A stretch of 64,000 nt of DNA from contig NZ_BARG01000050.1 in the NCBI RefSeq assembly GCF_000376565.1, forward strand, positions 62,001 to 126,000. The letters run 5' to 3'. Source of the DNA: Streptomyces hokutonensis (lineage in GTDB: Bacteria; Actinomycetota; Actinomycetes; Streptomycetales; Streptomycetaceae). The notes under the pieces were generated by a model. It worked only from the letters and a program-made list of their open reading frames with translations, had not been told where the DNA came from and did not search any database. Made by a program: the position numbers and the translations under genes. Shown piece after piece: positions 51,564 to 60,630 of this stretch. Positions within the stretch are counted from its first letter, which is position 1; every line of letters begins with the position of its first letter.

Positions 51564-52655
51564 CTAGTCCCGGCGGGCGGGCGGTCGTACCGAGTTCCGT
51601 ACGACGACATGGGTGCCCAGCACCAGATGGTCGCCGTCGCTCCCCCTGCGCCGGCCCGTGCCGCCGCCCTCGCGCCGGTCCGCCACCGCGCGCAGCGCGA
51701 CCCGGCCCATCTCCTCGTACGGGACGTGCACGGTGGTCAGCTGAGGGGTGAGCTGGGAGGCCAGCGGGATGTCGTCGTAGCCGACGATCGACACGTCCTC
51801 GGGAACACGCAGGCCTCCCGCGCGCAGCGCCTGCATGGCACCCGCGGCGACCACGTCGGTGCCCGCGAGCACCGCCGTGAAGTCCACCCCTCCCTTCAGA
51901 CTGTCCTCGACCGCCTCGTACCCGTGCTCGTAGTCGTACGGACCGTGCCGCACCATCCCCGGGTCGAACGGCACGCCGTACGCCTCGAAGGCCCGTTGCG
52001 CGCCCCTCAACCGGCCCTGTGCCGTGGTGAGTTCGGCGTGCCCGGGCAGCAGCAGGACTCTGCGGTGGCCGGCCGAGAGGAGGTGGCTGGCCATGGCGTA
52101 GGCGCCGCCCTCGTTGTCGTAGTCGACCGTAGTGGCCGGTACGTCGCCCTCCAGCGGCGGGCGGCCGACGAGCACGAGGTGCGAGCCGGCCGCGTCCAGG
52201 GAGCGGGCGAAGCGGGCCATGCGCAGCTGGTACTCGTCGACGTCGTAGGCGCCGCCCAGCAACACCACGGCGGCGACGCCCTGTTGGCGCATGAGGTTGA
52301 CCAGCGCGAGTTCGCGCTCCGGGTCGTCGCCGGTGGTGCCGACCAGGGAGAGCCAGCCGCGCAGCGTGGCCGCGCCCTCGACTCCCTTGGCCACATGGGC
52401 GAATGCCGCGCCGGTGATGTTGTTGATGAGGATCGCCACGGTCGGTGTGCCGCCGCCGGCCAGGGAACGGGCGTGCGCGTTGGTGACGTAGTCGAGGTCG
52501 CCGACGACCTTCATCACCCGGCGGCGCAGCTCCTCCGACACCGGATAGTTGCCGGACAGCACGCGCGAGACGCTCGCCACCGAGACCCCGGCGCGCTCCG
52601 CCACGTCCCGGATCGTGGCCCGGCCGACGTCGCCCGACGTCTTGCGCTGACTCAC
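51564..52655 (-). CDS. LacI-family transcriptional regulator (second of three)
   Basis: A 363-residue repressor. The helix-turn-helix is ATIRDVAERAGVSVASVSRVLSGNYPVSEELRRRV (about 13-47), then the hinge and sugar-binding domain (VDYDNEGGAYAMASHLL; VGYDDIPLASQLTPQLTTVHVPYEEMG). It starts at GTG with AAGGAG upstream. It lies upstream of the ABC transporter operon it likely controls through AACCGGTT sites. It is a clear paralogue of the regulator at 55770-56819; their recognition helices and C-terminal LVLGTHVVVRNS / LLLGTHVVVRNS are alike. Confidence 0.9.
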   Translation of the reverse strand: MSQRKTSGDVGRATIRDVAERAGVSVASVSRVLSGNYPVSEELRRRVMKVVGDLDYVTNAHARSLAGGGTPTVAILINNITGAAFAHVAKGVEGAATLRGWLSLVGTTGDDPERELALVNLMRQQGVAAVVLLGGAYDVDEYQLRMARFARSLDAAGSHLVLVGRPPLEGDVPATTVDYDNEGGAYAMASHLLSAGHRRVLLLPGHAELTTAQGRLRGAQRAFEAYGVPFDPGMVRHGPYDYEHGYEAVEDSLKGGVDFTAVLAGTDVVAAGAMQALRAGGLRVPEDVSIVGYDDIPLASQLTPQLTTVHVPYEEMGRVALRAVADRREGGGTGRRRGSDGDHLVLGTHVVVRNSVRPPARRD

Positions 52656-52775
52656 CGTGGCGACTCCTTCGCGGTATCGGCGTTCCCGCCGGGCGCGCGA
52701 GGCCCTGCTCCCGCGCCGGTCCGGAAACCGTATCCCATCGTTGTTCCAGGCAGGAGGCCCTGTGGACGGCCCGGA

Positions 52776-53789
52776 TCAGGCGACACGGGCCAGGTCCGCG
52801 TGCCGCACCTCGTGGGCCGGCGGCAGGCCCGCGGCCAGCCGCTCCAGCTCGTCGACGACGATGGAGCCGAGCCGTGCCAGCTCGTTGCCGAGCGAGCCCG
52901 CGATGTGGGGGGTGAGGAAGACGTTCGGCAGCTGGTAGAGCGGGGACGCGGAGGGCAGCGGCTCGGGCTCGGTGACGTCCAGGATCGCGGTCAGCCGGCC
53001 GGAGAGCAGTTCGTCGGTGAGGGCGCCGTGGTCGATCAGCGCGCCCCGGGAGGTGTTGATCAGCACCCCGCCGTCCCGGATCAGGGCGAGCCGCCCGCGG
53101 TCGAGCATGCGCTGGGTCTCGGGGATGTCGGGGGCGTGCAGGCTGACGATGTCGCTGCGGCTCAACAGGTCGTCCAGCGGCAGGAGTTCGGCGCCCAGCG
53201 CGGTGGCCTCGGTGACACCGACGTAGGGGTCGTGGAGGAGGACCTCGAAGTCGTAGGGCCGCAGCAGTTCGAGCAGGCGGCGGCCCACCCGGGAGGCGCC
53301 GATGACGCCGATGCGGCGGCCGAGGTTGCCGATCGCGGCGGTCTCGGCGGGCGTCGGGTACGTGTGCGCCTGCCGGAAGCGCTCCCGCTGCGCGAAGGTG
53401 TCCTTCCCGGCGAGCAGGATCATCGCGAGGGTGTACTCGGCGACCGGCAGCGCGTTTCCGGTGACCGCGCTGGACACGGTCACCCCGCGTTCCCACAGGG
53501 CCTCGCCGACCAGTGAGCGGACCGAGCCCGCCGCGTGCAGCACGGCGCGTACCCGGGGTGCCGCCGCGAGGGCGTCGGCGTCGAGGTGCGGGCAGCCCCA
53601 GCCGGTGATCAGGACCTCGGCCCCGGCCAGGGCCCCGGCGGCCTCGGGGGCGGCGAAGTCGCGTACGACGAGCCCGGGGTCGATCTCGGCCGTCTGCCGG
53701 AGCCGTGCCATCAGGGGTGGGGGGAAGAGCAGGGGCAGGTGCACCGGATCCATGGCGAACACGGCCCTCGGCGGCTGGGCGCTGGGCAT
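52776..53789 (-). CDS. D-2-hydroxyacid dehydrogenase (NAD-dependent)
   Basis: A 337-residue dehydrogenase of the phosphoglycerate/hydroxypyruvate reductase superfamily. The NAD loop reads IGVIGASRVGRRLLELL (about 162), with serine in place of the usual middle glycine (GxSxxG). INTSRGALIDHGAL (about 258) and the catalytic histidine in FLTPHIAGSLGNELARL (about 305) follow. ATG 53789 has GGAGG upstream. An AAACGTTT palindrome 35 bases upstream suggests LacI-family control. Substrates in such loci are often sugar-acid derivatives; the true one is unknown. Confidence 0.88.
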   Translation of the reverse strand: MPSAQPPRAVFAMDPVHLPLLFPPPLMARLRQTAEIDPGLVVRDFAAPEAAGALAGAEVLITGWGCPHLDADALAAAPRVRAVLHAAGSVRSLVGEALWERGVTVSSAVTGNALPVAEYTLAMILLAGKDTFAQRERFRQAHTYPTPAETAAIGNLGRRIGVIGASRVGRRLLELLRPYDFEVLLHDPYVGVTEATALGAELLPLDDLLSRSDIVSLHAPDIPETQRMLDRGRLALIRDGGVLINTSRGALIDHGALTDELLSGRLTAILDVTEPEPLPSASPLYQLPNVFLTPHIAGSLGNELARLGSIVVDELERLAAGLPPAHEVRHADLARVA

Positions 53790-53823
53790 GACCCTCCAGT
53801 ACTGCGGCTTGGGATGCAGCGTC

Positions 53824-53836
53824 GGAAACGTTTTCT
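53824..53836. promoter_or_regulatory. LacI-type palindrome GGAAACGTTTTCT
   Basis: The AAACGTTT core at 53826-53833 lies upstream of the hydroxyacid dehydrogenase start and is followed by a related TGAAAGCGTCTTC. It matches the general LacI operator form and differs from the AACCGGTT sites nearby, so a different repressor may bind here. Confidence 0.5.
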
Positions 53837-54012
53837 GAAAGCGTCTTCTACCGTAGATCTGCCGAGGAGCGGGGGTCAATCGGTGGGAGGGAGCACGGAG
53901 GCTGGAATCTTCGCGTGACCCGGCCGGCGGAGTTCGTCCGCCGGAATAGCGGGGTGCGATGTGATGCTCTGATGAGCATGGTTCACGAGCGCGGTGAGGA
54001 GCTGGTGGGCAG

Positions 54013-55590
54013 ATGACGGCAGAGCGGACGAACCCCGTGGTCGGAACCCCCTACGGGGCGGTGCGCGGCCGGTACGAGAACGGGATCGCGGTCTTCAGGG
54101 GCATCCCCTACGCGGCGCCCCCCTTCGGCTCGCGCAGATTCCGCCCGCCCGTCCCGCCCGAGCCCTGGACCGGGGTGCGCGACGCGCTCGCCTTCGGTCC
54201 GACCCCGCCGAAACCGCCGTACTCCGACGCCTTCGCCAAACTGCTCTCCGACCCCGTCATCCCGGGCGACGACTGCCTCAACCTCAACGTGTGGACCCCG
54301 GAACCCGGCCCGGGCGCCCGGCTGCCGGTCATGGTCTGGCTGCACGGCGGCGCGCTCACCCGGGGCTCCTCGGCCGTCCCCGTCTACGACGGCCACGCCT
54401 TCGCCCGCGACGGAGTCGTGTTCGTCTCGGTCAACTACCGCCTGGGCGTGGAGGGTTACGGGCTCTTCCCGGACGCGCCCGCCAACCCCGGTCTGCGCGA
54501 CCAGCTCGCCGCGCTGCGCTGGGTGCACGAGTCGATCGCGGCCTTCGGCGGCGACCCCGACAAGATCACCCTCTTCGGTCAGTCCGCCGGCGCGATCAGC
54601 ATCGGCGCCCTGCTCGCCGCCCCACAGGCCCAGGGACTCGTCCGCCGGGCCGTCCTGCAGAGCGGACCCCCGGAGGCCTTCGACCGCGACAAGGTACGGC
54701 GGATGGTGCGCCGGATGGCGACCCGGCTGAAGGTCCCCGCCACCGCCGAGGCCTTCGCCGCCGTCGACCGCGAACTGCTGCTGCGCACCCAGGCGGAGGT
54801 CGGCAGGCTCAGCAGCCCGGTGCTCGGCGGGCCCACGTTCGGGATCGTCATCGACGGCGAACTGGTGCCCCGTGACCCGCTGGAGGCGCTCATCGACGGT
54901 CAAGTCGCCCGCGATGTCGACCTGTTGATGGGGTGGACCCGCGACGAGTACCGGCTGTGGCTGGTCCCCGGCGGCCTGCACGAGCGCGTCGACCGGCTCG
55001 GCGCGGTCGCCCTGGCCGGCGCGATGGCCCGCTGCCACTGCGGAGTCGAGGTCCCGCGCGGCTACCGCGCCCTGCACCCCGCGGCCGGCACCGCCGAGAC
55101 CGTCGGCCAGCTCGTCACCGACCACCTGCTCCGCTACCCGCTGCACCGCCTGGCCGACGCCCGCCCCGGAAACTCCCACGTCTACGAGTTCGCCTGGCCC
55201 TCCAACCTCCCCGACCTGGGCTCCTGCCACGCCCTCGAACTCGGCTTCGTCTTCGACACCGGCGACGTCCCCGAGGCCGCCAAACTCGCGGGCGAGGGCG
55301 CGCCCCAGGACCTCGCCGACACCATGCACGCGGCCTGGGTGCGGTTCGCCGCGGAGGGCGACCCGGGCTGGCGCGCCTGGGACGACTCGCACCCGGTCCA
55401 GATCTTCGGCGAGGGCACGCCCTACGTCGCCAACGGCCCGCGCGACCCCGAGTTCGCCCTCTGGGCGGCCGACACGGCGACGCGCGAGCCGGCGGTCCCG
55501 GCCGTGGGCACGCCCGCGCGCGGTGCCGTAGAACTGCGGTCGGTCGTACGGCGGTTGCGGCGGACCGGAGATGTGCCGAAGTCGTCGTGA
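54013..55590 (+). CDS. type-B carboxylesterase
   Basis: A 525-residue alpha/beta hydrolase of the carboxylesterase/para-nitrobenzyl esterase family. The oxyanion segment is MVWLHGGALTRGS (about 111-123), the nucleophile elbow TLFGQSAGAISI (Ser about 194) and the catalytic histidine in DLGSCHALELGFVF (about 402). There is no signal peptide, so it acts in the cytoplasm. It lies in the polysaccharide region and may deacetylate or de-esterify imported oligosaccharides; this is inferred. ATG 54013 is chosen by the strong family match from TPYGAVRG. Confidence 0.9.
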   Translation: MTAERTNPVVGTPYGAVRGRYENGIAVFRGIPYAAPPFGSRRFRPPVPPEPWTGVRDALAFGPTPPKPPYSDAFAKLLSDPVIPGDDCLNLNVWTPEPGPGARLPVMVWLHGGALTRGSSAVPVYDGHAFARDGVVFVSVNYRLGVEGYGLFPDAPANPGLRDQLAALRWVHESIAAFGGDPDKITLFGQSAGAISIGALLAAPQAQGLVRRAVLQSGPPEAFDRDKVRRMVRRMATRLKVPATAEAFAAVDRELLLRTQAEVGRLSSPVLGGPTFGIVIDGELVPRDPLEALIDGQVARDVDLLMGWTRDEYRLWLVPGGLHERVDRLGAVALAGAMARCHCGVEVPRGYRALHPAAGTAETVGQLVTDHLLRYPLHRLADARPGNSHVYEFAWPSNLPDLGSCHALELGFVFDTGDVPEAAKLAGEGAPQDLADTMHAAWVRFAAEGDPGWRAWDDSHPVQIFGEGTPYVANGPRDPEFALWAADTATREPAVPAVGTPARGAVELRSVVRRLRRTGDVPKSS

Positions 55591-55607
55591 GCGGGCGGAT
55601 ACGGGCC

Positions 55608-55730
55608 GGAAACCGGTTGCCCAACGCCCGTTGCCGAGAACTGCCGTACTGACGTAGGCGAATTGGCCGACACACGCCCCTCCTCCCGGCCGTCGCGCGC
55701 TGCTACCCTCCGCGCAGGGAACCGGTTGCC
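55608..55730. promoter_or_regulatory. two AACCGGTT operators upstream of the third lacI gene
   Basis: GGAAACCGGTTGCC (55608-55621) and GGGAACCGGTTGCC (55717-55730) lie between the carboxylesterase stop and the LacI start at 55770. They share the core with the sites before the sugar ABC operon at 51395 and 51505, suggesting autoregulation or cross-regulation. Confidence 0.7.
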
Positions 55731-55769
55731 GGACGTGTTCCCGCAGGCAGGGGAAGGGCGAGGCGGCGC

Positions 55770-56819
55770 ATGACCAGGAAGAGCCAGGACGCGAACGGGA
55801 GCACCATCCGGGACGTGGCGGCCCGCGCCGGGGTGTCCGCCTCCACGGTGTCGCGGGTGCTCGGCGGCGAGTACCCGGTGAGCACGGCGACCCGCACGCG
55901 CGTGCTGCGGGCCGTCCGCGAACTGGACTACGTCGCCGACGCGCGCGCCAAGGCCGTGGCGGGCGTCGGGACACCGACCCTCGCCTTCGTCCTGGAGGAC
56001 ATCACGGGACCGTCGTTCGCGCTGATGGCACACGGTGTGGAGCGCGAGGCGACCCGGCTCGGGCATCTGTGCCTGGTGTGCAGCACGGAGGGCGACGTCC
56101 AGCGCGAACTGGACTTCATCGAGACCATGCGCGCCCAGCGCACCGCCGCCGTGATCCTCGTCGGCGGAACCGCCGACACCCCGGAGTACCGCACCCGAAC
56201 CCGCCGTATCGCCGACTCGCTCGCGGCGGCCGGCTCGCGGCTCGTGCTGTGCGGACGCCCGCCGCTCGGCCCGGGCGCACCGGTCACGGTCATCGAGTAC
56301 GACAACGAGGGCGGCGCCTACGCCCTGGTCGCGCACGTCCTGGCCCAGGGCCACCAGCGTGTCCTGTTCCTCGGCGGCAAGCCCGACCACGCGACCGCGC
56401 AGGGCCGCGAACGCGGCTACCTCGCCGCCCATCGCGCCCGCGGCCTCGAACCCGACCCGGAGCTCCTGCTCCACGGCGACTTCACCCGCGACTCGGGCCA
56501 CCGGCTGATGCGCCAGGCGCTGAGCCGGAAGCTGGAGTTCACCGCCGTGGTCGCAGCCACCGACATGGTCGCGGCGGGCGCCCTGACCGCATTGCACGAG
56601 GCGGGCCTGAGCGTCCCCGGCGACGTCTCACTGGCCGGCTACGACGACATCCCGTTCGCCCGTGACCTGTACCCCGCCCTGACGACGGTCCACGTCCCCT
56701 ACGAGGAGCTGGGCCGCCTCGCGGTGCGCACCGCGCTGGGCCGCACACCGGAGTCCCCGGACGAGCACCTGCTGCTGGGCACGCACGTGGTCGTACGGAA
56801 CTCGATCACGACGGTGTGA
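55770..56819 (+). CDS. LacI-family transcriptional regulator (third of three)
   Basis: A 349-residue repressor with helix-turn-helix STIRDVAARAGVSASTVSRVLGGEYPVSTATRTRV (about 11-45) and a sugar-binding C-terminal domain (IEYDNEGGAYALVAHVL; AGYDDIPFARDLYPALTTVHVPYEELG). It is a paralogue of the regulator at 51564-52655. Two AACCGGTT sites lie in its promoter. The last 14 bases overlap the convergent homocysteine methyltransferase gene. Its effector is likely a related plant-derived sugar. Confidence 0.9.
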   Translation: MTRKSQDANGSTIRDVAARAGVSASTVSRVLGGEYPVSTATRTRVLRAVRELDYVADARAKAVAGVGTPTLAFVLEDITGPSFALMAHGVEREATRLGHLCLVCSTEGDVQRELDFIETMRAQRTAAVILVGGTADTPEYRTRTRRIADSLAAAGSRLVLCGRPPLGPGAPVTVIEYDNEGGAYALVAHVLAQGHQRVLFLGGKPDHATAQGRERGYLAAHRARGLEPDPELLLHGDFTRDSGHRLMRQALSRKLEFTAVVAATDMVAAGALTALHEAGLSVPGDVSLAGYDDIPFARDLYPALTTVHVPYEELGRLAVRTALGRTPESPDEHLLLGTHVVVRNSITTV

Positions 56820-57732
56820 GCGTCCGCCGGATGTCCGCGATCGCCTCGGGCCCCACCCGGCAGCAGCCGCCGATCAGCCGCGCGCCGGCCTCCCGCCAGC
56901 CCTCGACCTGCTCGGCGGTGAAGGTGGAACGCCCCGTCCACGCACGGGCGTCGGCGTCCCACACCTCCCCGCTGTTGGGATAGACGACGACGGGCTTCCC
57001 GGTGACCCGGGCCGCGATCTCGATCGCGCCGTCGACGTCCTCCGGGGCAGTGCAGTTCACGCCGACCGCGATGATCTCGTCCGCGTCGGCGGCCAGGGCG
57101 AACGCCTCCTCCAGCGGCTGCCCGGCGCGGGTCCGGTCCCCGGCGATCGAGTACGACAGCCAGGCGGGCGTCCGCAGCCCGCGCACCGCCCGCAGCAGCG
57201 CCTCGGCCTCGACGGCGTCCGGGATCGTCTCGAAGGCCAGCACGTCAGGACCGACGAAGTCCAGCACCTCGAGGCGCGGCCGGTGGAAGGCCTCCAGCTC
57301 GGCCACGCTCAGCCCGTACCGGCCCCGGTACTCGGAGCCGTCCGCCAGCATCGCGCCGTAGGGCCCGACCGAGGCGGCCACGTAGAGGGGCCGCCCGATA
57401 CCCCGCTGCCCTGCCTCCACCGCCGCGTCGACGCCCAACTCCACGCTCTCGGCCATGAGTTCGGCCGCCCGGTCGTGCTTGATCCCGCGCTTCGCGAAGC
57501 CCTCGAAGGTGGCCTGATAGCTGGCGGTGATCGCCACGTCGGCGCCCGCCTCGAAGTACGCGAGATGCGCCTCGGCGATCGCCTCGGGCCGGTCCGCGAG
57601 CAGCCGCGCCGACCACAGCTCGTCGCTCAGATCGTGCCCGGCCGCGCCGAGCTGATTGGACAGCCCGCCGTCGAGAACGAGTGTTCCGGCGGCGAGGGCG
57701 TCGGCGAGGAGGGGAGCGGTGTCGCTGGTCAT
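56806..57732 (-). CDS. mmuM: homocysteine S-methyltransferase
   Basis: A 308-residue zinc-dependent methyltransferase that makes methionine from homocysteine using S-methylmethionine or S-adenosylmethionine. The zinc cysteines appear in VGVNCTAPEDV (about 225) and LIGGCCRVGPEAI (about 290). The start LADALAAGTLVLDGGLSNQLG (about 8-28) is typical. S-methylmethionine is abundant in plants, which fits the plant-polymer context. It overlaps the convergent lacI gene by 14 bases. Confidence 0.92.
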   Translation of the reverse strand: MTSDTAPLLADALAAGTLVLDGGLSNQLGAAGHDLSDELWSARLLADRPEAIAEAHLAYFEAGADVAITASYQATFEGFAKRGIKHDRAAELMAESVELGVDAAVEAGQRGIGRPLYVAASVGPYGAMLADGSEYRGRYGLSVAELEAFHRPRLEVLDFVGPDVLAFETIPDAVEAEALLRAVRGLRTPAWLSYSIAGDRTRAGQPLEEAFALAADADEIIAVGVNCTAPEDVDGAIEIAARVTGKPVVVYPNSGEVWDADARAWTGRSTFTAEQVEGWREAGARLIGGCCRVGPEAIADIRRTLTPS

Positions 57733-57886
57733 GTCTCGACGCTAGCCGATACGGCCGTGGGTGCCGACTGTGTCCATTTGGTGAACGGATTGCCCGGCAT
57801 GCGATACGTCTGCTCCGGCATACGGCGATCTGGTGGTCGTGTCCCCGACCTGCGAAGCTTGCGTGTACACGTCTTGAGGAGGCCCT

Positions 57887-58294
57887 GTGGTCTATGCGGA
57901 AGGGATGGCCCGGTTCACGTTGGCGCCCGCCGCCCGTGAGCTGCTGCGCCTGTCGGCCGACGGTGAGGAACACTCCGCGACGATTCCCTACGGAGGGGAC
58001 GACTTCACTCTGTACGCCCACCTCAGGGCTCGCCGGACGGCACCCGGCCAGGGCGAAGTGGGCGTGGCGTGCTGGATCGTCAGCATCGACCTGGCCCGCT
58101 TCTTCAGCAGCACCCCTCCGGCCGAGCACGAGACACGACTGCCCCCCGAGGGGACGGCCGTACCGGACGGCGCCTTCACCATCGAAGCGGCCCGCCACCT
58201 GGCCATCTCCCTGAACGCCCTCGACGGTCCCCGCTCCGCGACCAACGGCGACGGCCATCGCACGATGACCGTTCCCGTCGACGTCCCGGAATGA
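57887..58294 (+). CDS. hypothetical protein
   Basis: A 135-residue soluble protein of unknown function. It begins MVYAEGMARFTLAPAARELL and contains GVACWIVSIDLARFFSS near the middle and a Pro/Thr-rich region. GTG 57887 has AGGAGG upstream; ATG 57905 (GGAAGGG before it) is another possible start. No membrane segment or catalytic motif is visible. It lies between mmuM (divergent) and the surface protein gene (convergent). Confidence 0.65.
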   Translation: MVYAEGMARFTLAPAARELLRLSADGEEHSATIPYGGDDFTLYAHLRARRTAPGQGEVGVACWIVSIDLARFFSSTPPAEHETRLPPEGTAVPDGAFTIEAARHLAISLNALDGPRSATNGDGHRTMTVPVDVPE

Positions 58295-58324
58295 CGGGCA
58301 GCCGTCAGACCGCAGCCGTCAGGT

Positions 58325-60433
58325 CTACGCCGCGTGCTTCCCGCCCCCGCGCCTGCTCCCGCCCCGGGTGCGCCTGGTCGCCGGGACCAGCAGGGCGCCC
58401 AGGAGGCCGAGGCCGAGGGCGTAGGGCCACCAGCCGAAGCCGGCGCCTCGGGCGGTGTTCTCGGTACGGGCCTCGGTGATCGTCGTCCCGGACGACGACT
58501 TGGGGTGGGCGGTGGGGGAGGAGGAACTGCTCGCGGCGACGGCGGTCAGGACGACGTCGTTGCCGTCGCCGCCCCGGTAGCTGATCCGGTACGTCGTGTC
58601 GGCGAGCTTGAGCCTGCTGCCCTCGCGAAGTCCCTTGAACGCGCCGGTCGTTGGGGCGTCGCCCGTGTGATTGAGGATCGTCACGGTCCGCGCGGGATGC
58701 GTACCGGCGGCCGAGAGATCCAGGTCGCCGGCCAGGCCGACCTTGCCCGCGACCTTCAACGGCTTGTCGCGCAGGATCAGTTCGCCCTTGGTGCTCTGCG
58801 TGTAGTTCCCGGTCACGGTCAACCCGGTCGTCACCACGCTGTCGTTCGTCACCGAACCCTTCACCGTGCCCACACCGGTTAGGTCAGTCGCCACACGCAG
58901 GCCGGCCGTCCCCACGTCCAGCCGTGCGCCCACCGAGGTGAGCCGGATCGACCTGCTGTGGACCAGAGTTGCCCCCGAGCGGAGCGCCACCGTGCCCTTC
59001 GAGACCGTCGTCGTCCCCGTGTACGTGACCGCCGTGCCCGTCAGTGTCGTCGTCGCGGCGCCGGACTGGACGAGGGACCCCTTGCCGGAGAGGTACGACA
59101 GTTTCACGGGGAGCGACACGTTCCGTGCGACAAGGGTCCCGTCGTCCACGATCCGCCGCCCGACCGTGCCGGTCAGCACCCCGCCGTCGCCGCCCCGCTT
59201 CCCGGACCCCAGCCGCAGCACCGCCCCCTTCTCCACGGTCGTCGAGCCGTCGTAGTACTGCGGCGCCGCGAAGGTCACGTCGTTCCCTCGCGTCCCCGCG
59301 ATCACGATGTCCCCGGCGCCGGGCGCGGCCAGGGTGTCGTGGTACTTGCCGCCGCCGATCGGCGCACCGAGGGTGACCGGACCGTCGTAGTCGAAGGTCA
59401 GCCTGGACCGGACCCCGCTCGCCGCGTGGAGGTTGATGTACACGGTGTCCTTGGTGCCCGGCATGAAGATCCGGTGGGTGGTGCCGTCGCCCCACTGGAC
59501 GTTCGCGCCCTCGATGTTGGTGCCGCGCTTGTTCAACTGGTGGGCGATCGCACGCCAGTTGAGGCCGGGGTCGCTGAGCGACGGGTCGGTGTCGCCGCCC
59601 TGGTCGCTGTAGCTGTACTGGCCCGTGAGGACGACCTTGCTGCCCGGCCGGGAGTGCACGTTGACGTCGCTGCCGTACTCGCGCTGGTAGAAGTTCTGGC
59701 GCAGGGTGATCGTCTGGTACAGCGGGGTGTCGATGATCCAGGAGCCCTGGTTGAGGATCGCGCGGGCGTCGGGCAGCGCCACCGGGTACTCGGGGCGGCC
59801 GACCGCCATGCCGGTGCCGTTGTCGATCACCCCTGAGAAAGGGTGGGTTCCGGCGAGGTCGAGCGTGCCCCACATGTTGCGCGGCTGGGTGACCAGGCCC
59901 GAGCCGCTGATGGTGCCGATGTTGAAGGTGCGGGTCAGGGAGAGGCGGAGGGTGCCGTCGACCCGGACGTTGAGCTGGTTGAGCTGGTAACCCGGTGTGC
60001 TGTACGGGAAGTGGCCGATCAGGCCGGTGCCACCACCCGTGCCGTACTGGAGAGTTGTCCCGCGCTCGACCGTGATCGCGGGCGGGTCCGGGTTGCTGAC
60101 GGTCGTGTACGGGTGGTTGCCGCCCTGGGTGGTCACCTTCTGCCGCTGCCGGGCCGCCGGGAGCGTGAAGTCGCTGTCCTTGGTGAGGACCAGCGTCCCG
60201 CCGCCGCGCACGGTCAGCGTTCCCTGACCGCGGAACACCCCGTCGTACGTCGTCGTCCCGGCCGGCACGGTGACCACCGTGTCGCCGGAGAGCGTGACAT
60301 CGCGGTCGGCGAGCACGTCGGCGGTCGCGTCACGGGTACCGGCGGCCGCGGCCGGGGAAGCGGCGGCGAGGAGGGCGGCGACCGCGGCGAGGGCGCCGGC
60401 TGCTGCTGCTGTCGTGTGGATATGGCTGCGCAC
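58325..60433 (-). CDS. exported beta-strand-repeat surface protein with C-terminal anchor
   Basis: A 702-residue exported protein. A signal peptide (about 1-30, ending AAAAGTRD) is followed by long beta-rich sequence with autotransporter-associated-type repeats such as GGGTLVLTKDS, DGTLRLSLTRTF, VSKGTVALRSGATLV and KGELILRDKPLKV, suggesting a right-handed beta-solenoid. A Ser/Thr-rich spacer precedes a single transmembrane segment (ALGLGLLGALLVP) and a basic tail, so it is probably held in the membrane facing out; no LPXTG is seen. It is divergent from two secreted GH43 enzymes. A polysaccharide-binding or lyase-like role is possible, but no catalytic residues are evident. Confidence 0.8.
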   Translation of the reverse strand: MRSHIHTTAAAAGALAAVAALLAAASPAAAAGTRDATADVLADRDVTLSGDTVVTVPAGTTTYDGVFRGQGTLTVRGGGTLVLTKDSDFTLPAARQRQKVTTQGGNHPYTTVSNPDPPAITVERGTTLQYGTGGGTGLIGHFPYSTPGYQLNQLNVRVDGTLRLSLTRTFNIGTISGSGLVTQPRNMWGTLDLAGTHPFSGVIDNGTGMAVGRPEYPVALPDARAILNQGSWIIDTPLYQTITLRQNFYQREYGSDVNVHSRPGSKVVLTGQYSYSDQGGDTDPSLSDPGLNWRAIAHQLNKRGTNIEGANVQWGDGTTHRIFMPGTKDTVYINLHAASGVRSRLTFDYDGPVTLGAPIGGGKYHDTLAAPGAGDIVIAGTRGNDVTFAAPQYYDGSTTVEKGAVLRLGSGKRGGDGGVLTGTVGRRIVDDGTLVARNVSLPVKLSYLSGKGSLVQSGAATTTLTGTAVTYTGTTTVSKGTVALRSGATLVHSRSIRLTSVGARLDVGTAGLRVATDLTGVGTVKGSVTNDSVVTTGLTVTGNYTQSTKGELILRDKPLKVAGKVGLAGDLDLSAAGTHPARTVTILNHTGDAPTTGAFKGLREGSRLKLADTTYRISYRGGDGNDVVLTAVAASSSSSPTAHPKSSSGTTITEARTENTARGAGFGWWPYALGLGLLGALLVPATRRTRGGSRRGGGKHAA

Positions 60434-60630
60434 GGGAGTGGAGACGGTTCGGGGCCCCCCGGGATAACAGAAATTTCGGCCGGAGATGAAAGGGCGGGGG
60501 AAAGCGCTCTCTCAATGTCTCGTCGGACCCGTTGACCTCGTGGTGGCACACCCTTACCTTTTCGGCGTTCGAAGTCGTTCGTAATGACAGATGGTGTTCG
60601 CCACCTCGAACGTTTCCGAGAGGCAGCCGT
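60434..60630. promoter_or_regulatory. divergent promoter region with LacI-type half palindromes
   Basis: The 197 bases between the surface-protein gene and the Tat-exported GH43 gene contain GAAATTTC (60470-60477) and AAAGCGCT (60501-60508), both LacI-like. TTGACC at 60532 and TTACCT at 60554 with a 16-base spacer could be a promoter for the GH43 pair; that call is weak. Confidence 0.4.

Noticed and set aside
51364..53496. Upstream extension of the sugar-binding lipoprotein frame to 1154 codons
   Set aside because: The lipoprotein signal at 51363 is definitive, and the extension runs over the lacI and dehydrogenase genes in the wrong frame.
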